DNA of 64,000 nt from Echinarachnius parma (taxonomy: Eukaryota; Echinodermata; Echinoidea; Clypeasteroida; Echinarachniidae): NCBI GenBank assembly GCA_037951105.1, contig JBAMJV010003375.1, positions 1-64,000 on the forward strand. The letters run 5' to 3'. Each line of letters starts with the position of its first letter. The first letter of the stretch is position 1. A program made the translations under genes and the position numbers. Positions 12,531 to 25,978 of the stretch are shown here, piece by piece. The notes below the pieces were generated by a model, which was given only the letters and a program-made list of their open reading frames with translations, did no database searches and was not told the origin of the DNA.

Positions 12531-14705
12531 TGCAGCCCTGTGGTTAATGTTAGCTTACCAGAGACACTGCAGCACTTAACCCATTCAGGACTGATTGATT
12601 TTGCTAGAACAAGTATTCTATATATATACATGTATAGACCAACGCTGGAGTATTTTTTTGACCAGTCCTAATTTGGTTAAATTATGAACTTTTTAATCAT
12701 TTGTAGGTGGCACTGTTAGAGTTAATAGCCTCAAACTCTTATTTCAAGTTGGCTGTAACATTTATTTTCTGTAGACCATACAATATTTCTTTGCAAAGAT
12801 TTGTTTTTGATACCCTCATGTAACAAACATTTAATGTTGTGGTCATTGGATAGGAAATCTAACAGTACACGCACGCAGTAAGAAAGATAGTGCTGTACAT
12901 TTACTGGCTGCAAGTATGAACAGAGCTGTTATTGTGGTTTGTATTTCTCAATGTAGTCACTTTGTACAAATTGTATCTGTTGTCCATGCAATTGGATTGG
13001 ATAGCCTATGTACATGTAGGTTACTGAGTTCTTGCAGTCATATCACTACCCTGCTATCTCTCTGTATTCCCCCTGTTTTGTCTTTCTTCTTTATTTTCAA
13101 TCACTTTCCTATTTTACTATCTTCTCTCTACCCCTCTCCCACATTTTCTATCTCTCTATCCTTCCCCCTATTTCTACTTGTCTCTCTCTTCCTGACCTGT
13201 TTTCCCCTTTTATCCCCCTTTCTCATTTTCAATCTCTTTCTTTCCATCTTGTTATTCCTCTCTTTCTAAAGGTCTCTCTCTTTCAGGTCTCTTTTTCACT
13301 TTTCTCCCCTCTTTCTCAATTCTCATAATTTCTATCTTTCTTCTGTCTATTTGTCTCTATCTGCATGTCTCTTTAGCTCTGTAGTGTAAGCAGTAGGCAC
13401 TGGCAAGAATGTGACCTGGCTGAACAAACATGACAAAATGTCTGCTGAATGCACACCAGAGATTAGGTATTAGGTAGTCTCATTCCAGGCTCTTTTAACA
13501 TTCAAGTGCAGACTCCAGTTAAATGTTCAAGTAATATGTGTGTGTCAATCTGTCCTACTTGAAGGTCACATTGTGTAACTACTGTGATGCAAACCAAATA
13601 GAGAATTATAGACATAGTACTGTACAAATGTAGAGGCCATGCTTTAGCCAGTTGGCATTCCTGTTTGTGTGGGCTCATGGTTTGCCATGCAGAGGCTCTC
13701 AAACTCAAAGACAGTCATTCAATTCAACTCGCAAATTTTGTTGATTAGCATTTTTGTTTAGCATTCTCAAAAAAGTTCAATGCAAGTATGCAACACACAT
13801 TTTTAGTGCTAGTTTCATGCAGGCAAGCTTTAAAAGTAGCCTCCGAAAAATATGTTCAATTTTGTTCTCTCTGAAGTGCAGTAGAATAGCTTGTGCTAGG
13901 CTCTTTGTAAGATTACACATGAATACAAAATGCAATTCACCTTGCAATACCTTACAGTACATGTATGTAAATTGTATAGGTAGCCAAGAATTCTAGTGTG
14001 TATCACCAGCTTATGATGTACCGTGTATGCGCCGGCCAGCAAGGCAGCAAGCCAACCAGATCTTGTATTCATTCGCTTGACATTTGGGATGCAGTCATAA
14101 TGAAAGACAAGAGATGGACATTTATTATGGAGATGAGACGAGCCGGGACGAGCTGATCAGAGAGAATCTACGGCTTTTCCGCTCTACCCCAGGCTACATG
14201 TATGACACAGCTGTACTAGAAAAGATTACTAATTACCATGAGAAAATCTGTATACTAGTACAAAAGCTTTCTAATTACTATTTTTGACAGTGTACAATGT
14301 ATGTAGTAATAACGTCGTTAAACTTGTCTGAATTATTTTGTAACAAGTAAAAGTTCTTTTTTCAAAAATCTTAAATTGTATCCAGAATATATGTCCCTTG
14401 GCCTACGATATAAAAACACTTGAATATGTCATGTGTTGATTTATAAGCGCCGTGAGTACAGATTATTACCACTGGAATTGGCAAAGCTGTTTTAGAAAGG
14501 CTTCTAGTTACTTAGTGTTACTAATACTATGGTATCAAATTGTTTGAAAGCCCATAATAATGAAATCGCTTTTAAATATAACTCTCGTAAATTTATATCA
14601 TCAATTATTCAATTGGCCAGGCAAATATTCTGATGTTTTACACAATTAAGAATGTTTGAACAATCTATCAACTATACTTTAGATCAAATTGGGGGTTTCC
14701 CCCAT
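12531..14705. other. Non-coding, includes pyrimidine tract
   Basis: About 13040-13375 is a C/T-rich tract. About 13748-13870 contains a TCATGCAGGCAAGCTT repeat also present at about 61790-61905. No exon is supported. Confidence 0.45.
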
Positions 14706-15090
14706 GTAATGGAATCCAGGGATCTAGTAACATCGTCCAAATCCACAAAACTTAATTAGAAATCTAGTGGTTCTGTCATACATGATATGTGTTGTATTCG
14801 TATTACCAATAGAAGCATGAAAAAGGTTTGGGTTTTTCAAATTTCCCTTTCGTTAAAAAGTAAATTTACAATTGAAGTGTTAAGATTTTTAACTATCCAC
14901 TGGATAGTCAAAACCGTGTTCAAGTCAGTGTAATGAGTTAGGGAATATCATTTGCATTTTTGCTCATTACTTGGCCATATAAAATCCATTTAATGTGTAA
15001 TTTTCACACAATATCAAATTAAAATACCACACATTTTACCAACCATTCATCTATTTCTGCACATGCCAACAAAGTTACTACAATCTTTAA
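14706..15090. mobile_element. TTAA-bounded MITE, AAGGGATCTAGTAAC family, copy 2 (inverted)
   Basis: Inverted relative to 3667-4012: GGATCTAGTAACATCGTCC and TGTTGTATTCGTATTACCA at the left, and GCACATGCCAACAAAGTTAC at the right. Both ends are degenerate. Confidence 0.6.
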
Positions 15091-18000
15091 ATTGCTATAA
15101 CAATCTGTGCATATTTCATTTGACTGCACTGGGGATTATTAACAGATTATTAACATTTTTACCTGGGGATAGCGTACAATGTACTCTTGTTTTTATTGTA
15201 CAGTACGTACATGTACGTACATGTACACATGCATACTGAAGTTGTCTGGGAAATGAAAATGCCAAATTGGATGATATCCATGCATGAACCTGTATATTAC
15301 GAGAACTGCTCGTTTACAAGTATGCATAATGCATGCATCTAGCTGCAATATTGAGCTCTAGGATTTAATACTATTTTGAAATTCACATTTAGCAAGCTGT
15401 TGCTTCTTTGCTAGTATGAGTCATCGCAGACCATGGAATTATTGGCTCTATAGCCTTTGCCTCTCACCATAGACATGCTCTCAGTTACTCTTCTTTTTGT
15501 TATGTTTGCTTCTTAGTATTTTGTTAGGTAACTGCAAGTCTTGGAAATTTATGTTCATTTAATGTCATTTTGACATTCACCTTATTCACATTTAGTGAGT
15601 TGTTGATTCCATGCTACATTTGTACTAGCATGAGTCATCGCAGACTGCATTTTAAAAATCACTAGTCTTACCTTCTGACTTTGTTTATCGCTATGACTTT
15701 TCTTCATGATGCATGTCACGTACATTTTTTCAGGGAAAAAATTTGCACATTTTCTTACTTGTCAAAGGCACACAATTATCAATATCTGTGTGCCAGTGAT
15801 GTCGAATATAAATATGTACATGTAGCTTGTTTTTAAGCAGCCCAATATGTTTTTGATTTTAGCAGCTGTAATCACAAAGAGATAATTTAGCTGGGTCGAA
15901 GTGAGAATGTGCACATATATTATTTCAAAGCATTGTCAGGAGAATACACCATTGATTGGCTTCCCCTGTGCAGTACAATGTTCCCAGACACATGCTGTAC
16001 TTATTTGACCTTGTCATGTTTACATGATCAACTTTTTAGTTGTTGTTTTTCCCTGCCTATTTATTTGTATAACATAGATCTATTACTTTTAGTAAGGTTT
16101 CTAAGGCTGAGGGCAATACACAAACAATGGCCTGCTGGCCTGGAGCAGGTCAAGTCTTGATTCAGGCCAGCAAGCAAAGTAAAAGTTGTGTATTTTACTA
16201 TTTTGGTGGGCTGATCAGGCAATTACCATCCAATCTAACAATGACATGACAAAATTGGAAACTATTGAATCTTGCAGTCTTAATCATGAAGGGAATAGGA
16301 TTTTGAAAGCCAGCCAGTGAATTTGACAGGTATTTTGGGAGCGTGTGAAATGGCTTTGTGCCACTAGCAAACAAATTTGTTTTGTGTGTGGAGCCCTGTT
16401 GCAATTAGTACTACATGTACTAGAACTGTGTGAACATTGGTAGTAGGTATACATTTTTTTGTACAAATAACAGTCAGGGTATACTGGCGACGCACAGACT
16501 GTGCATCGAAAAATTTGCAATTTTGGCCAGTGCGTTGTCGTTCGCTAGGTGTGCGTTGTTACTCGTTCGTCGAGCGCGCTGGACCAACACTATGCATTCG
16601 ACGTCATTCGCTGTGTGACGCATGAACGTACACAGCAGAAGGACGCCAGAGCGGCCAGACACGTGCAGAACGTGCTAGACCAACGCCAGAAAAACGTGGA
16701 GCGCTTGCTGGGTATTTATTTGTTTGTTGGGCGGCTGAGGTCTAGCGCACACCTTTCTGATTTTATTTTCCAACTTTTTGATTAATTTTCAATGCGTGGG
16801 CCGTGCGTCAGGTGAGCCTTGACAAAAGTTGGGCGCACAATGACACACTGATCTTATTTTCCAATTTTTGATGCGCGGGCCTTGCATTGCCTATGTGTGA
16901 CCGGGCAGGCCATACATGTAACATACTGCTGAACCAGAACTTGCACATTTATTAACTATTCAGTTAACCTTTCAGCCATTTGCACTGCCAAAAAACGGTA
17001 AAATTGGATGATGGTTAATTGTATTATCACATGTGCGTATGAAGTGTGAGGTATACTGTTCATGTGCACAATGAGTACTACATCCTAATTCTGTTTGAGT
17101 CCCCAAATTAAAGACATCCATCTACATACTGTACATCATGGATTGTACTAGGGAGACATGCATACATCATCATACACTACATCTTGGCAGGACTATGTAC
17201 AGTGCAGTGGAAACCTGCCCTACATTTAGTTTCACCTTCACTGGACTAGTCTGGATTTCAGACATTTGTGTCTGGTATCCATGTAGTATGCATATAACAC
17301 AACAACCAATTTTTACTTCAGATTTTTGTTTTATAAATTCAGTTGTCTACGTTTTGAGAAAGTTGGCATTTCAATATTATTACAAAAATGATTTTGCACT
17401 ATTAAATTGGTCATTATGCCCCATGAAGCAGCCCAAATTAGTTGTATCTTATTTTAAATCTATATAAAAGTAACATTTCATTTCATAATCATTAATTATC
17501 CCTTCTAGCTCACTTGAAAAGTCTGTCATTCATGAGTCCTCTAATTGGAGCCTTGATCAAAGGCTACTTGGATTCAGACAGAAATGATAAAGGAATATGA
17601 TATTCCGAACGGACAAGTCTTGTCTCTTTTCATTCTCTTATGTTATTTCCATAATTTCAAAATCTATGAAAAATTGGCTATGATTGATAAATTATGTGTG
17701 TATTGTAGTGAAATTAGAAGCCTTGTTGAGAGACTACATGTAGTTGTAGTCAGAAAGAGATGGCAGAGGAAGATGAAATTCCAAACAGACTTTCTCATCC
17801 CTTTCCAATCTCTGTAATTAGAGCCCCGTTGTAGACATATGGAGCACAATCTCCTCTGACATTTATCATTTCTAGTGGGTCTCTGCTCTACACAGACTGA
17901 ACTCGCTGGTTTCGACTTTCATCTGTTTACAACAGAAGTGAATGAAATATTATGCTAGATGCTGGGCTTGCTAGCAATGTCTTTTTTGACAAAGGAAAGC

Positions 18001-18332
18001 TGCAGCAGAATAACATGTAAAAGGCAGTTGCTCATATAACCATTTTCATTTACAAATTATCAGTATGTCTGTTGTGTCACTCTTTTATTATTATTCTCTG
18101 TGAGATTCTTGTATTAAATATAAATGCCATCTGTATACATACTGACATTACTGTACTATACAGTTCTTTAACAAAATATTTTTTGTGGGTGAACAAACAG
18201 GCTTCCTTTGTGAATTCAGTTACAAATTATTAGACCTGTAATTTTTCGCTTCTTTCTTGAAAGTTGTTGGCAATATTAAATTATACACTGTAATTGTAAG
18301 GTTCTGAATATACTGTTAGCACTAGCCCTATT
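15091..18332. other. Non-coding, no gene seen
   Basis: Probably intronic if the leader exon at 10150-10643 is real. A CpG-rich patch at about 16480-16800 gives short frames on both strands with no recognisable domain; it may be a repeat core. Nothing else stands out. Confidence 0.45.
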
Positions 18333-18620
18333 GCCGGGGTGGCTTAGCGGTTAGGGTGTCCGCCTCATGCATGGGAGGTCCCGGGTTCGAACCCAGACTG
18401 GGTCATACCAAAGACTTTAAAAATGGTACCTTCTGCCTTCTAGCCAGACACTCGGCATTTATAGAATGGAGAAGGGAAAGTTAATCACACGAGTTACCAG
18501 AGGACTAGCCCCCTTCTGTAACTTTCGCTACATTTAGTAGACGTGTGGCCTAGGGCTATTGAAACGGAGATAGGCGCCGCCTTATGTGCCAACAATTGGT
18601 ACGGGAAAGACTTTAACTAT
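18333..18620 (+). mobile_element. tRNA-derived SINE (sea-urchin SURF1-like)
   Basis: The 5' part is tRNA-like, with an A box (TGGCTTAGCGG, 18340-18350) and a B box (GGTTCGAACCC) about 35 bases further on. It is followed by an unrelated ~215 bp body ending near GGCGCCGCCTTATGTGCC and ACGGGAAAGACTTTAAC. The acceptor-stem halves do not pair, so this is not a tRNA gene. TATTGCCGGGGTG at the left recurs right after the element and could be a target duplication or the start of a second truncated copy. The SURF1 label is from memory of the family. Confidence 0.7.
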
Positions 18621-18747
18621 TGCCGGGGTGCAAGTTACAATTTATGTCGGGCAAGTAATAATTCATGTCGAGCAAGTAAAATTTGTATAATTGGTCTAGT
18701 TTGGTTGCCTGAATGGGCAACTAACATTTTTGTTCAACTAAGAGAGG

Positions 18748-19007
18748 TACCGTAAACCGGGGGGGGGGGGGGGGGGGGGGGGGGGTGACTTTGGCACCCG
18801 GGGTGACTTTGGCCACTTTTTGAGATGAATGTATTTTCATCAAGCATCACTTTTCAGAACAAATTTCTTATTGTTTCTAATGTAGTCCTATAGGATAATG
18901 TTTAGAATAAAAAAATAGTTCTGAAGATTGAGACCTGATGAAAATACATCCTTCTAAAAAATTGGCAAAAGTCAACCCGGGTGCCAAAGTCACCCCGGTT
19001 TACGGTA
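18748..19007. mobile_element. TA-flanked MITE with GTAAACCGGGGTGACTTTGG ends
   Basis: Left TACCGTAAACCGGGG and GTGACTTTGGCACCC are inverted at the right as GGGTGCCAAAGTCACCCC and GGTTTACGGTA. The ~260 bp element is bounded by TA, as for Tc1/mariner-derived MITEs. A ~25-base G run sits inside the left repeat. GGGCAAGTA repeat fragments lie on both sides (18640-18720, 19105-19150), so it may be nested in another repeat. Confidence 0.75.
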
Positions 19008-19552
19008 ATCAAAGTAAATCTCACCTAGAAACCAGTGGTTTGCAGATTGAGCTACCTAGTGCCATTAATGTGTCTTTTGTTTCACTTTTTTTTTGAGGCC
19101 AGTGATTTTTCTTGCCCAAACGGGCAAGTAGGAAAAAGGTTAATGTGGAGGCACGTTGTATTCATTTTTATGCTTGCATATCTTCATATAGGTTGCTGAT
19201 TGAAGGGGATTACTTTTTATCTGTGGTCTGTCTATAACCAATGTAACATTACTTCTTTGGCATTTCTTCATTTTCACCCTTATTATGATCAAGTTCTATA
19301 ATGGGTGATGATAATAGCCAAACAGGAAATGAGAAAACTTGATGAAACAACAATCAAAACAACAAACATGTAAATATTATAAAGCCCTTTTTTTCATTTG
19401 CAGAATATTTCATGTGCACACATTTCTTTAAAGGTGACCTTTCCTATCATTTTGTCTTGATATACTTTTGTTCCCTTTTTGAGATTAGTCATTATTTTAA
19501 GTTTTCTCCACATCTTGTTTTATCTTTGATGCAGGATCTTGAACCGTCCAGA

Positions 19553-19567
19553 TGAGCCATAGCTGAC
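19553..19567 (+). promoter_or_regulatory. Four-codon uORF in the leader
   Basis: An upstream ATG gives a 4-residue peptide and stops four bases before the main ATG at 19572. It lies in the same exon, whose acceptor is the TTTGATGCAG ending at 19534. Such a short uORF could lower or tune translation; this is inferred from position only. Confidence 0.45.
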
Positions 19568-19571
19568 AGTC

Positions 19572-22500
19572 ATGGAACCCCAGAACCAGTACTTCTACAA
19601 CCGCCCTGAGAGGCCTACTCCCATGCAGCCTCAGCAGCCAGACCAGGCCTTTGCAGTCAACAGCATGGACCAATCCAAGATGGGGCCCATGATGCGTGCC
19701 CTGACAGAGGACTTTGACATGGGAGCACAGAACTCAACCCCAAGCTACCCACAGCAGCAGGGGGTCACCAGCATGCCAGGGGGAACAGACCAACAGAGGA
19801 TGCCAGGGGGAGCAGACCAACAGAGGATGCCCTCAAACAACTTTGGCCCTGCCTCTCAGACACTATCAGGGTATGCCAGTCAGTATTCATCAGCGCCTGG
19901 CTCGCACAACTTCTTTGGGCAAGGGCATCCCACCTCGCCGCTGAACAGCGGGTTCTCGTCTCCAGGAGGGAACTACCCTCCTCCTGGGGCAATAAACAAT
20001 CCCTACCCCAGACAGATGCCTGCTTCAAGTCCTCTCGGGAGTCCCAATGGACACGGACACTCCTACCCGAGGTCTAACAGTGCTGGACCTACAATACCTT
20101 CACCGGTCATGATGCATGGTCCAGGGATGTACTCCCACAATCAGACTTCACCGGGTAACAGAACAAATGCTCCTTTTGGCTTCCCACCAACATCTCCCAC
20201 ATCACCTCATAATCACCTCAACCACCCATCGCCCCCACTCGCTTCTCCAAGCAGCATGCGACCAGGGGGAAACCTCCACAGTCCAAAGAGCGTTCCTGCG
20301 AGTTCCCCAGTTCCCTTCGCATCGCAGATGTCTCCACCGGTTTCTCGCGCACAGAGCGTACCAACTCTTCCAGGAAATACTGTGGATCACATGCCACCTG
20401 CTCCACACTTGCGCTCAAAGTCTCCAGGTTCTGCTGGCATCCACCGTCCATTTCCACAACCGATGACTCAGCCGCAGCATCTCTATCCCCTGCCATCACC
20501 AAAGGTACGTCCTGTTGATCAAACAGATGGCAGAGGGCAGTATGTGGAACTTGTGCATTCTAAGCCCTCTGCAGAACAGTGGAATCAAAGTGAGCAACAG
20601 AGAAACAATCGGTCAAGGCATAACAGTGGACAAAGGAGGGTCTCAGACCCTGGGCATTTGCCACGTTTGGAGGAAATGGTTGCCGTGCTAGGGGATTCAA
20701 ATGTGAAGGAAACTTTAGATGAGATTGTTTCAGATAAGAACCTACTGTTCAGTGAAAATGGTGCACCAGAAAAGGGCAGCATGGACAATGTAAATCAGAA
20801 CACCCATTCCGATAATAATGAGAAAAGGACTCAGAAGAATGGTGGAAGAGATTCAGACAGTGCTGTGAAGTCTAGAGAAGGACTCTCAAATGGGTTTGGA
20901 GACAGGGATGACATAGTTAATGGGAAAGATGGTCCAGTAAATGGATTGACAAATGCAAAGAGTGACGATGAACTTCCTTCTGTGAGAAAAGTGAATAAAA
21001 CTTATCCAGGAAAAGCTACCAATTCAAACAGAGGTACTGAATCATCTAAGGATGCCATTCCAGACATGCCAAACAGTACAAATACTGGGAACAGAAACGG
21101 TGCGAAAGACACAGTCTTCAAGTCCCCGGTAAGAAGGCCATCAAAACCTCAAACACCTGTTCCGACCAAAGAGATAAAAGACAATGAACAAACAATGGAC
21201 CACCCTAGTGCTTCAGAAAGTAAGTGCCAAAGTGAGAGTACATTGACCAAACATTCCCTTGACAGTGAGCCTGCGATGAGTGTGCCTTCTACTTCCACCC
21301 CAAATCCATTGGACATAAAACCTGTACCCAGGGTGCAGACACCACCTTTTACTAACCCCATGACCACACCTACCATGAAGAAGAACAGTCCTGAAGACAG
21401 TGGGAGTAGCGACTTGAAGAAGAGGAGGGGTAGGCCTCCAGGAAGCAAGTCCAGAAAGGAAGGTGAGGAGGGAGGAAAACCAAAGAGAAAGTACTCCAAG
21501 AAGAAAAAGCTTGATATGGACAATGAATCGGAACAGAACACACCGAAGCCTGTGAAATCTTTAATGAAAGGCAAAGCAGAACCTGGTGCTTCGGTTGCAC
21601 GGGGCCCAGTGTTCAGAGTGCAGGGTAGCAGTATTGCAAGCATGATATCATGTCAGGTTGTTAATGCACCAGATGAAGTGTTGAAAGAAGAAGCACTAAT
21701 AAAAGGCGGGAAGAAGAAACCAAAGAAAGACGTGAAGCACGTCAAGAGACATGGCGGCATTGTCTCTGGACACATGGGACATGCCGCCATCCTAGGCATG
21801 GAGTGCGAGAGCCCAACAGGACTCTGGGTGTGTGCGCTCTGTGGCAACCCTCCAAACTTTGGCATCCTTGGAGACCTGTATGGACCCTACCGTCCACCCG
21901 GATCAGATGCTCCGAGCTCAAAGCGGGAGCGGATGTCCAAGAGTGATCATAAACACAGAGGTGGCCATTCCAGAGACTGGCATCACATGGGAAGGGACGA
22001 TCGACGGTCCTCGGGCAGCAGGGATGGGTATGTGAATGATTTACTGTTTGAAATGTGGTTTTCAAAGAAATAGTATGAACAATAAAAGATATCAAGCCAA
22101 TTTAATGAATGTGTATTGACATTGCTTAACATTTAAAGTAACACCAAACTAAACCCATGTCAATTTTAATTATCTAAAAAAGCATCATTTTGATCACCCA
22201 ATTTCAATTCATGAGCAAATAATAATTTAGCTTGTTCGTACTAAAAAGAAAACCTTTCTCTATTTTGAAGTAGCTTTTGGTGACAATGTATTAATCTTAC
22301 TTTCCTTGGTAAGCAGCAGAAGCCACTATTCAGATAGCTGAAGCCAAAAGGGAAAGCCACTGATGGCATGACAAACCAAACTGCCTAGGAGTTCTTCTCC
22401 TTCTTCTTCCGTTTAGTGACCACAATCAACTTACTGATTATTCTGTCACTTTAATTTGGTTGTGATGTGCAGGATGTGATGTACTAGCCAGCCCGGTTTA

Positions 22501-25500
22501 CATTCTACTCTTTTTGAGAAGTAGACTAGGTTCTTAACGTGCATGAGGTGTGACTGTCTCATACACGGGACCTCCATTTATTGTCCTAACCGAGGGACAG
22601 AGTTGTTTTCCGTGAATCCTTTTCCTGCTTAGGCGGGAAGCACGGGGGAAGGCGTAACACACAACGGGAGTTAGCTCAATCAAATTTATTGCCTGATAAA
22701 ATACTCATCCGATAGTTGGGTTTTCCCAAGTTACAGGCGGTATCAGGTGAAGACCTAAATGGATAATATCTGAGCATTTGGTGATCAATGACTTTTTTAT
22801 TAATCATGTCAACGACCAATTATTTACTCTTTAATTTGACCCCTTGTATACTGCAGGAGAAGCCACTCTTCAGATAGCAGAGGCCAAAAGGGAAAAGCGC
22901 TGATGGCACGACAAGCAGAGTCGACGAAGAGTCGCAGGTGGCGTCAGGTGAAGACCTACATGGATGAGATGGGGCTGTCCATGGGGCGGAGGACGGGGAA
23001 GAGGAAGCATAGTGAGGGAGGAGATGGGATGGGGGAGATCTGGATCCATGAGGAGTGTGCTGTGTGGTCACAGGGGGTCATCTTCTTTCAGGGGGCGCTG
23101 TATGGCATCCTCGAAGCCGTCACAGAGTCAGAAAGCAAGGTATGGTGAAACATTTGAAATTAGGCTTTAATTCCAGACAATTGCAACGAGTCGTATTGTA
23201 TTACAGTATTGGAAATGTATGACAACTAATGGGCTAAAACATCTCATATACATTTATAATCGTCTGTTTTAACCCCCTGGCCATGGGAACTGAGTGGGTT
23301 GTGTACAAAGTCTATGGGGAATTCATAAACTCGTAGTGAACGGGTTAAGGAAAAAAACAGTATGCTTTAAAAGAGTCATTATTATGAATAACTTAATATC
23401 TTTCATTAGTTCCAAATGTTATTGTATCATATGTTGTTATGTTAAGTTTTTAGTGCTCATTTTATAGAATACATTATCAGAATTTCCTATCTGGAATGCA
23501 AGAATTATCTGTAAGAAAATAATACATTTTGTTGGATTTTGTTCTCACAGAAATGCAGCTTGTGCCGCGAGACTGGTGCTTCGATTGGGTGTCTGAGCAA
23601 GGGCTGTAAATATGTCTACCACTATCTGTGTGCTATTGAAGCTGGTAAGGACTGATGATGTTGGTATAACATGCAATCTCCATAGACTCATGCCCAAGTA
23701 TTTTTGGGACCAGTTTTGAAGGGATTAAAACTGTTCCCTACTAGATGTTGCTATCTCCATAGAGTAAATACTCATGTGCCTCATAGTTGAATACAAATGT
23801 TGTATTATGGTATGACATCATTCCCTATAGATAGAACCTAGCCCAAGTATTTACAGGAGTGGTCCTGAATGGGTTATATGAATACAAATGTTTTACAGTA
23901 CCAACAACCTGCTTAAATATGTGACCGGCTATAGCAAAACTATAGCAAAAAGAAATGGGCATAAGTTCTCATAATGTGTGTAAAAGACTTAAATGATTGT
24001 AAAATTTAAACAATCATATCTTCGCCAATTATTGACCAAATCGTTAGAACAAAGCGTCAAATAAAAGCATGTAATGAGGCCTTTCTTATGGTATGATAAT
24101 CAACATTTTGATTTTTACCGACAAGTGCAGGGTTTTGCTATAGCTGGTCACATATATGCTTCAATTTCATAGGTATGCAGGACACAATTTAAATTCAGAA
24201 TCTGATTGGAAACTCTTTGCAGTATGCTGTTTAGACTTGTGAGGGACTGAATGAAATTGAAAGTAGTTATTTAATTATTACATTACTTTCATATCATTTG
24301 ATTCAAGAATTGTAGCCAACTTTGCTACTCATACGTACTGCTTTCAATTCAAGGCAATCTTTATGATTAGTTTAGTTTTGCATTTTTGTACAAAATCAAT
24401 TTTGATTAGTTTCACTTATATTCCTCAAGGGAACAGTAGTAGGTTGTTGTGTAAACAGATTTCCAGTTTTGTTTTGCTGGTTGTATTTCCTTTGAAATCT
24501 ACTGGTAACAATGTAAATTATTACTATGTGCATTTGCCATAGACTCCAACATGCGATGATGTGGCTATTTTCTGTTCAAGACTGATTTTGTTATAATGTA
24601 TTTTCCATTGACCACAGCCAGAGTAGTCTCTGGATCAGACCTCGAGGGGTATGTTGGTCTCGTCACTGCATCTTCTATTTTGAAAATAGGGATTAACAAT
24701 CAAGATATTATATATTATTAGATTATTTTTTAGTATGTATTCTGATTTGGATTATTTGTGTATTTTTATTTCCACAGAATGTCAAATGCATCAAGATAAC
24801 TACTCCATGACATGTCCAAAGCACAAGGTAATGTCAACAATGACTTTTGTACATGTGACCTAACACCACAAACGACCAATAAGTCGGGAAAACTGATTTT
24901 GCTGCTTTTCATAAAACATTAAAAAAGAAGTCATAACCTTTAAAATGGTATATAATTTGTCATAGTTGGACTAAGCAAACCCTTTCAAAATGAACGCCAA
25001 AGATTTGGAATATGGCTGAAGCATAAAATAAAGGAGAAACAGGCCGCTTAAAAATATCAGTGTCCATTCAAGCTCTGTAATAATACCACATTTCTTAGAT
25101 GAAAAATAATATTAAAACATGATTTCCGAGGCTCAAAATTTCACAGAAGGTAGATTAAGATGTGCTTATTCAGAAAATACCAAAATCCTAAATCTCATAT
25201 TTTGAAATTTGTTTGGCTATTTTAGCTAATAAAAGAGAAACTACCACAGCGACTTAACGGTCAATTTGTGGTGTAAGGTCACATATGGTATTATTTTAGG
25301 AAAATGTACACTTATGCTCAAATTCTCAATGATGGGTATAAATAAAGTGTGGGTTAAAGAAACTTCAGGAAAAATAAAAATCTTAAAAAACATATCAAAT
25401 TAATATACTGTATAATATTTAAATGTATTTGTATCTAAGGTGTGGGTAGCAGAAAAAATAAAGTTAATTTTGAATATGTGCCTTATGCAAAAAGCTCCTA

Positions 25501-25978
25501 ATATTTCAATTACTTTCCAGGGACATTTGTTTTGTACTGAACCCTTAGACTGATAAGATAATGTTCAGGGGCTATTTGTGACATTGGGGAAAACTTGACC
25601 TCCCTTAACCCTGGCTTGTATCTTCCTCGAACTGAAATAGATGTAGACCATGGTTTAAACCATGGTTTGTACAAACCTCCTTTGTAAACCCGGGCCAATA
25701 GGTTTGATTTATATAGTGCGTAATATGATACAATATCATATGTAAGCACTTCATAATAAATGTGTATCTTCTTTTTCCCAAAAAATTTCTTTTCAGGACA
25801 AAAGGTCAGGATAAGGGGCAAAGTCTATGAAAGGAAGAAAAATGTGCATTCTTCTTCTTAGCCCCATGTATAGGTTTTCACTGCTCCTTTCTGCTGTGAA
25901 TTACACTATTTATGTTTCTCTGTTTTCTTTCTCATATCTTTCCAGGACAAAAAGGTGAGGATAAGGGGAGGCCCCTGA
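19572..25978 (+). CDS. RAI1/TCF20-like chromatin protein with C-terminal extended PHD
   Basis: Five coding exons: 19572-22027, 22857-23139, 23551-23644, 24778-24827 and 25946-25978. All have GT-AG borders and matching phases, giving 971 residues. Residues 1 to about 600 are Pro/Ser/Gln/Asn-rich and disordered. An AT-hook (RRGRPPGSK) lies near residue 617 and a basic stretch follows. A RAI1-like block (about 679-700, SCQVVNAP) precedes the bipartite extended [23 protein letters not shown] with Cys754 and Cys757, then exon 2 HEECAVW, exon 3 [13 protein letters not shown] and YHYLCAIEA, exon 4 TCPKHK. This order matches vertebrate RAI1 and TCF20, nuclear nucleosome-binding regulators; those are nearly twice as long. 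The start is the first long-frame ATG after the acceptor. An internal repeat [18 protein letters not shown] occurs near residue 72. Orthology to the RAI1/TCF20 ancestor is inferred. Confidence 0.93.
22315..22770 (+). repeat. Decayed copy of exon 2, split by an insertion
   Basis: 22318-22386 aligns with the first ~70 bases of exon 2 (shared words AAGCCACT, TTCAGATAGC, GCCAAAAGGGAAA, CTGATGGCA). 22738-22770 continues the same exon (TCAGGTGAAGACCTA then ATGGAT). The two halves are separated by about 350 bp of unrelated sequence containing a GGTCCCGTGTATGAGACAGT-type motif on the minus strand, likely a SINE fragment. The copy lies in intron 1, upstream of the working exon. Confidence 0.7.
23269..23348. 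mobile_element. 80 bp TTAA-bounded palindromic MITE
   Basis: TTAACCCCCTGGCCATGGGA at the left and CGTAGTGAACGGGTTAA at the right, with GGGTTGTGTACAAAGTCTAT in the middle. It is almost the same as the copies at 41022-41103 and 62612-62691 (the latter inverted). It lies in intron 2. Confidence 0.7.
23918..24155. mobile_element. MITE, GTGACCGGCTATAGC family, copy 2
   Basis: Left TATGTGACCGGCTATAGCAA and right TTTTGCTATAGCTGGTCACA form terminal inverted repeats. The interior matches 11473-11724 in inverted orientation. It lies in intron 3 of the RAI1/TCF20-like gene. Confidence 0.75.
25640..25705. mobile_element. Solo arm of the GGCCCGGATTCACAAAGC element
   Basis: Shares ATAGATGTAGACCATGG, ACCATGGTTTGTACAAACCT and a CCCGGGCC end with the right arm of the paired element at 57276-57609. 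No matching left arm was found nearby. Confidence 0.5.

Noticed and set aside
13777-14290. Short frames on both strands around 13.8-14.3 kb
   Set aside because: No domain, no splice signals around them, and part of the region is an interspersed repeat.
18333-18405. tRNA gene
   Set aside because: A and B boxes are present, but the acceptor-stem halves do not pair and an unrelated ~215 bp body follows. It is a tRNA-derived SINE.
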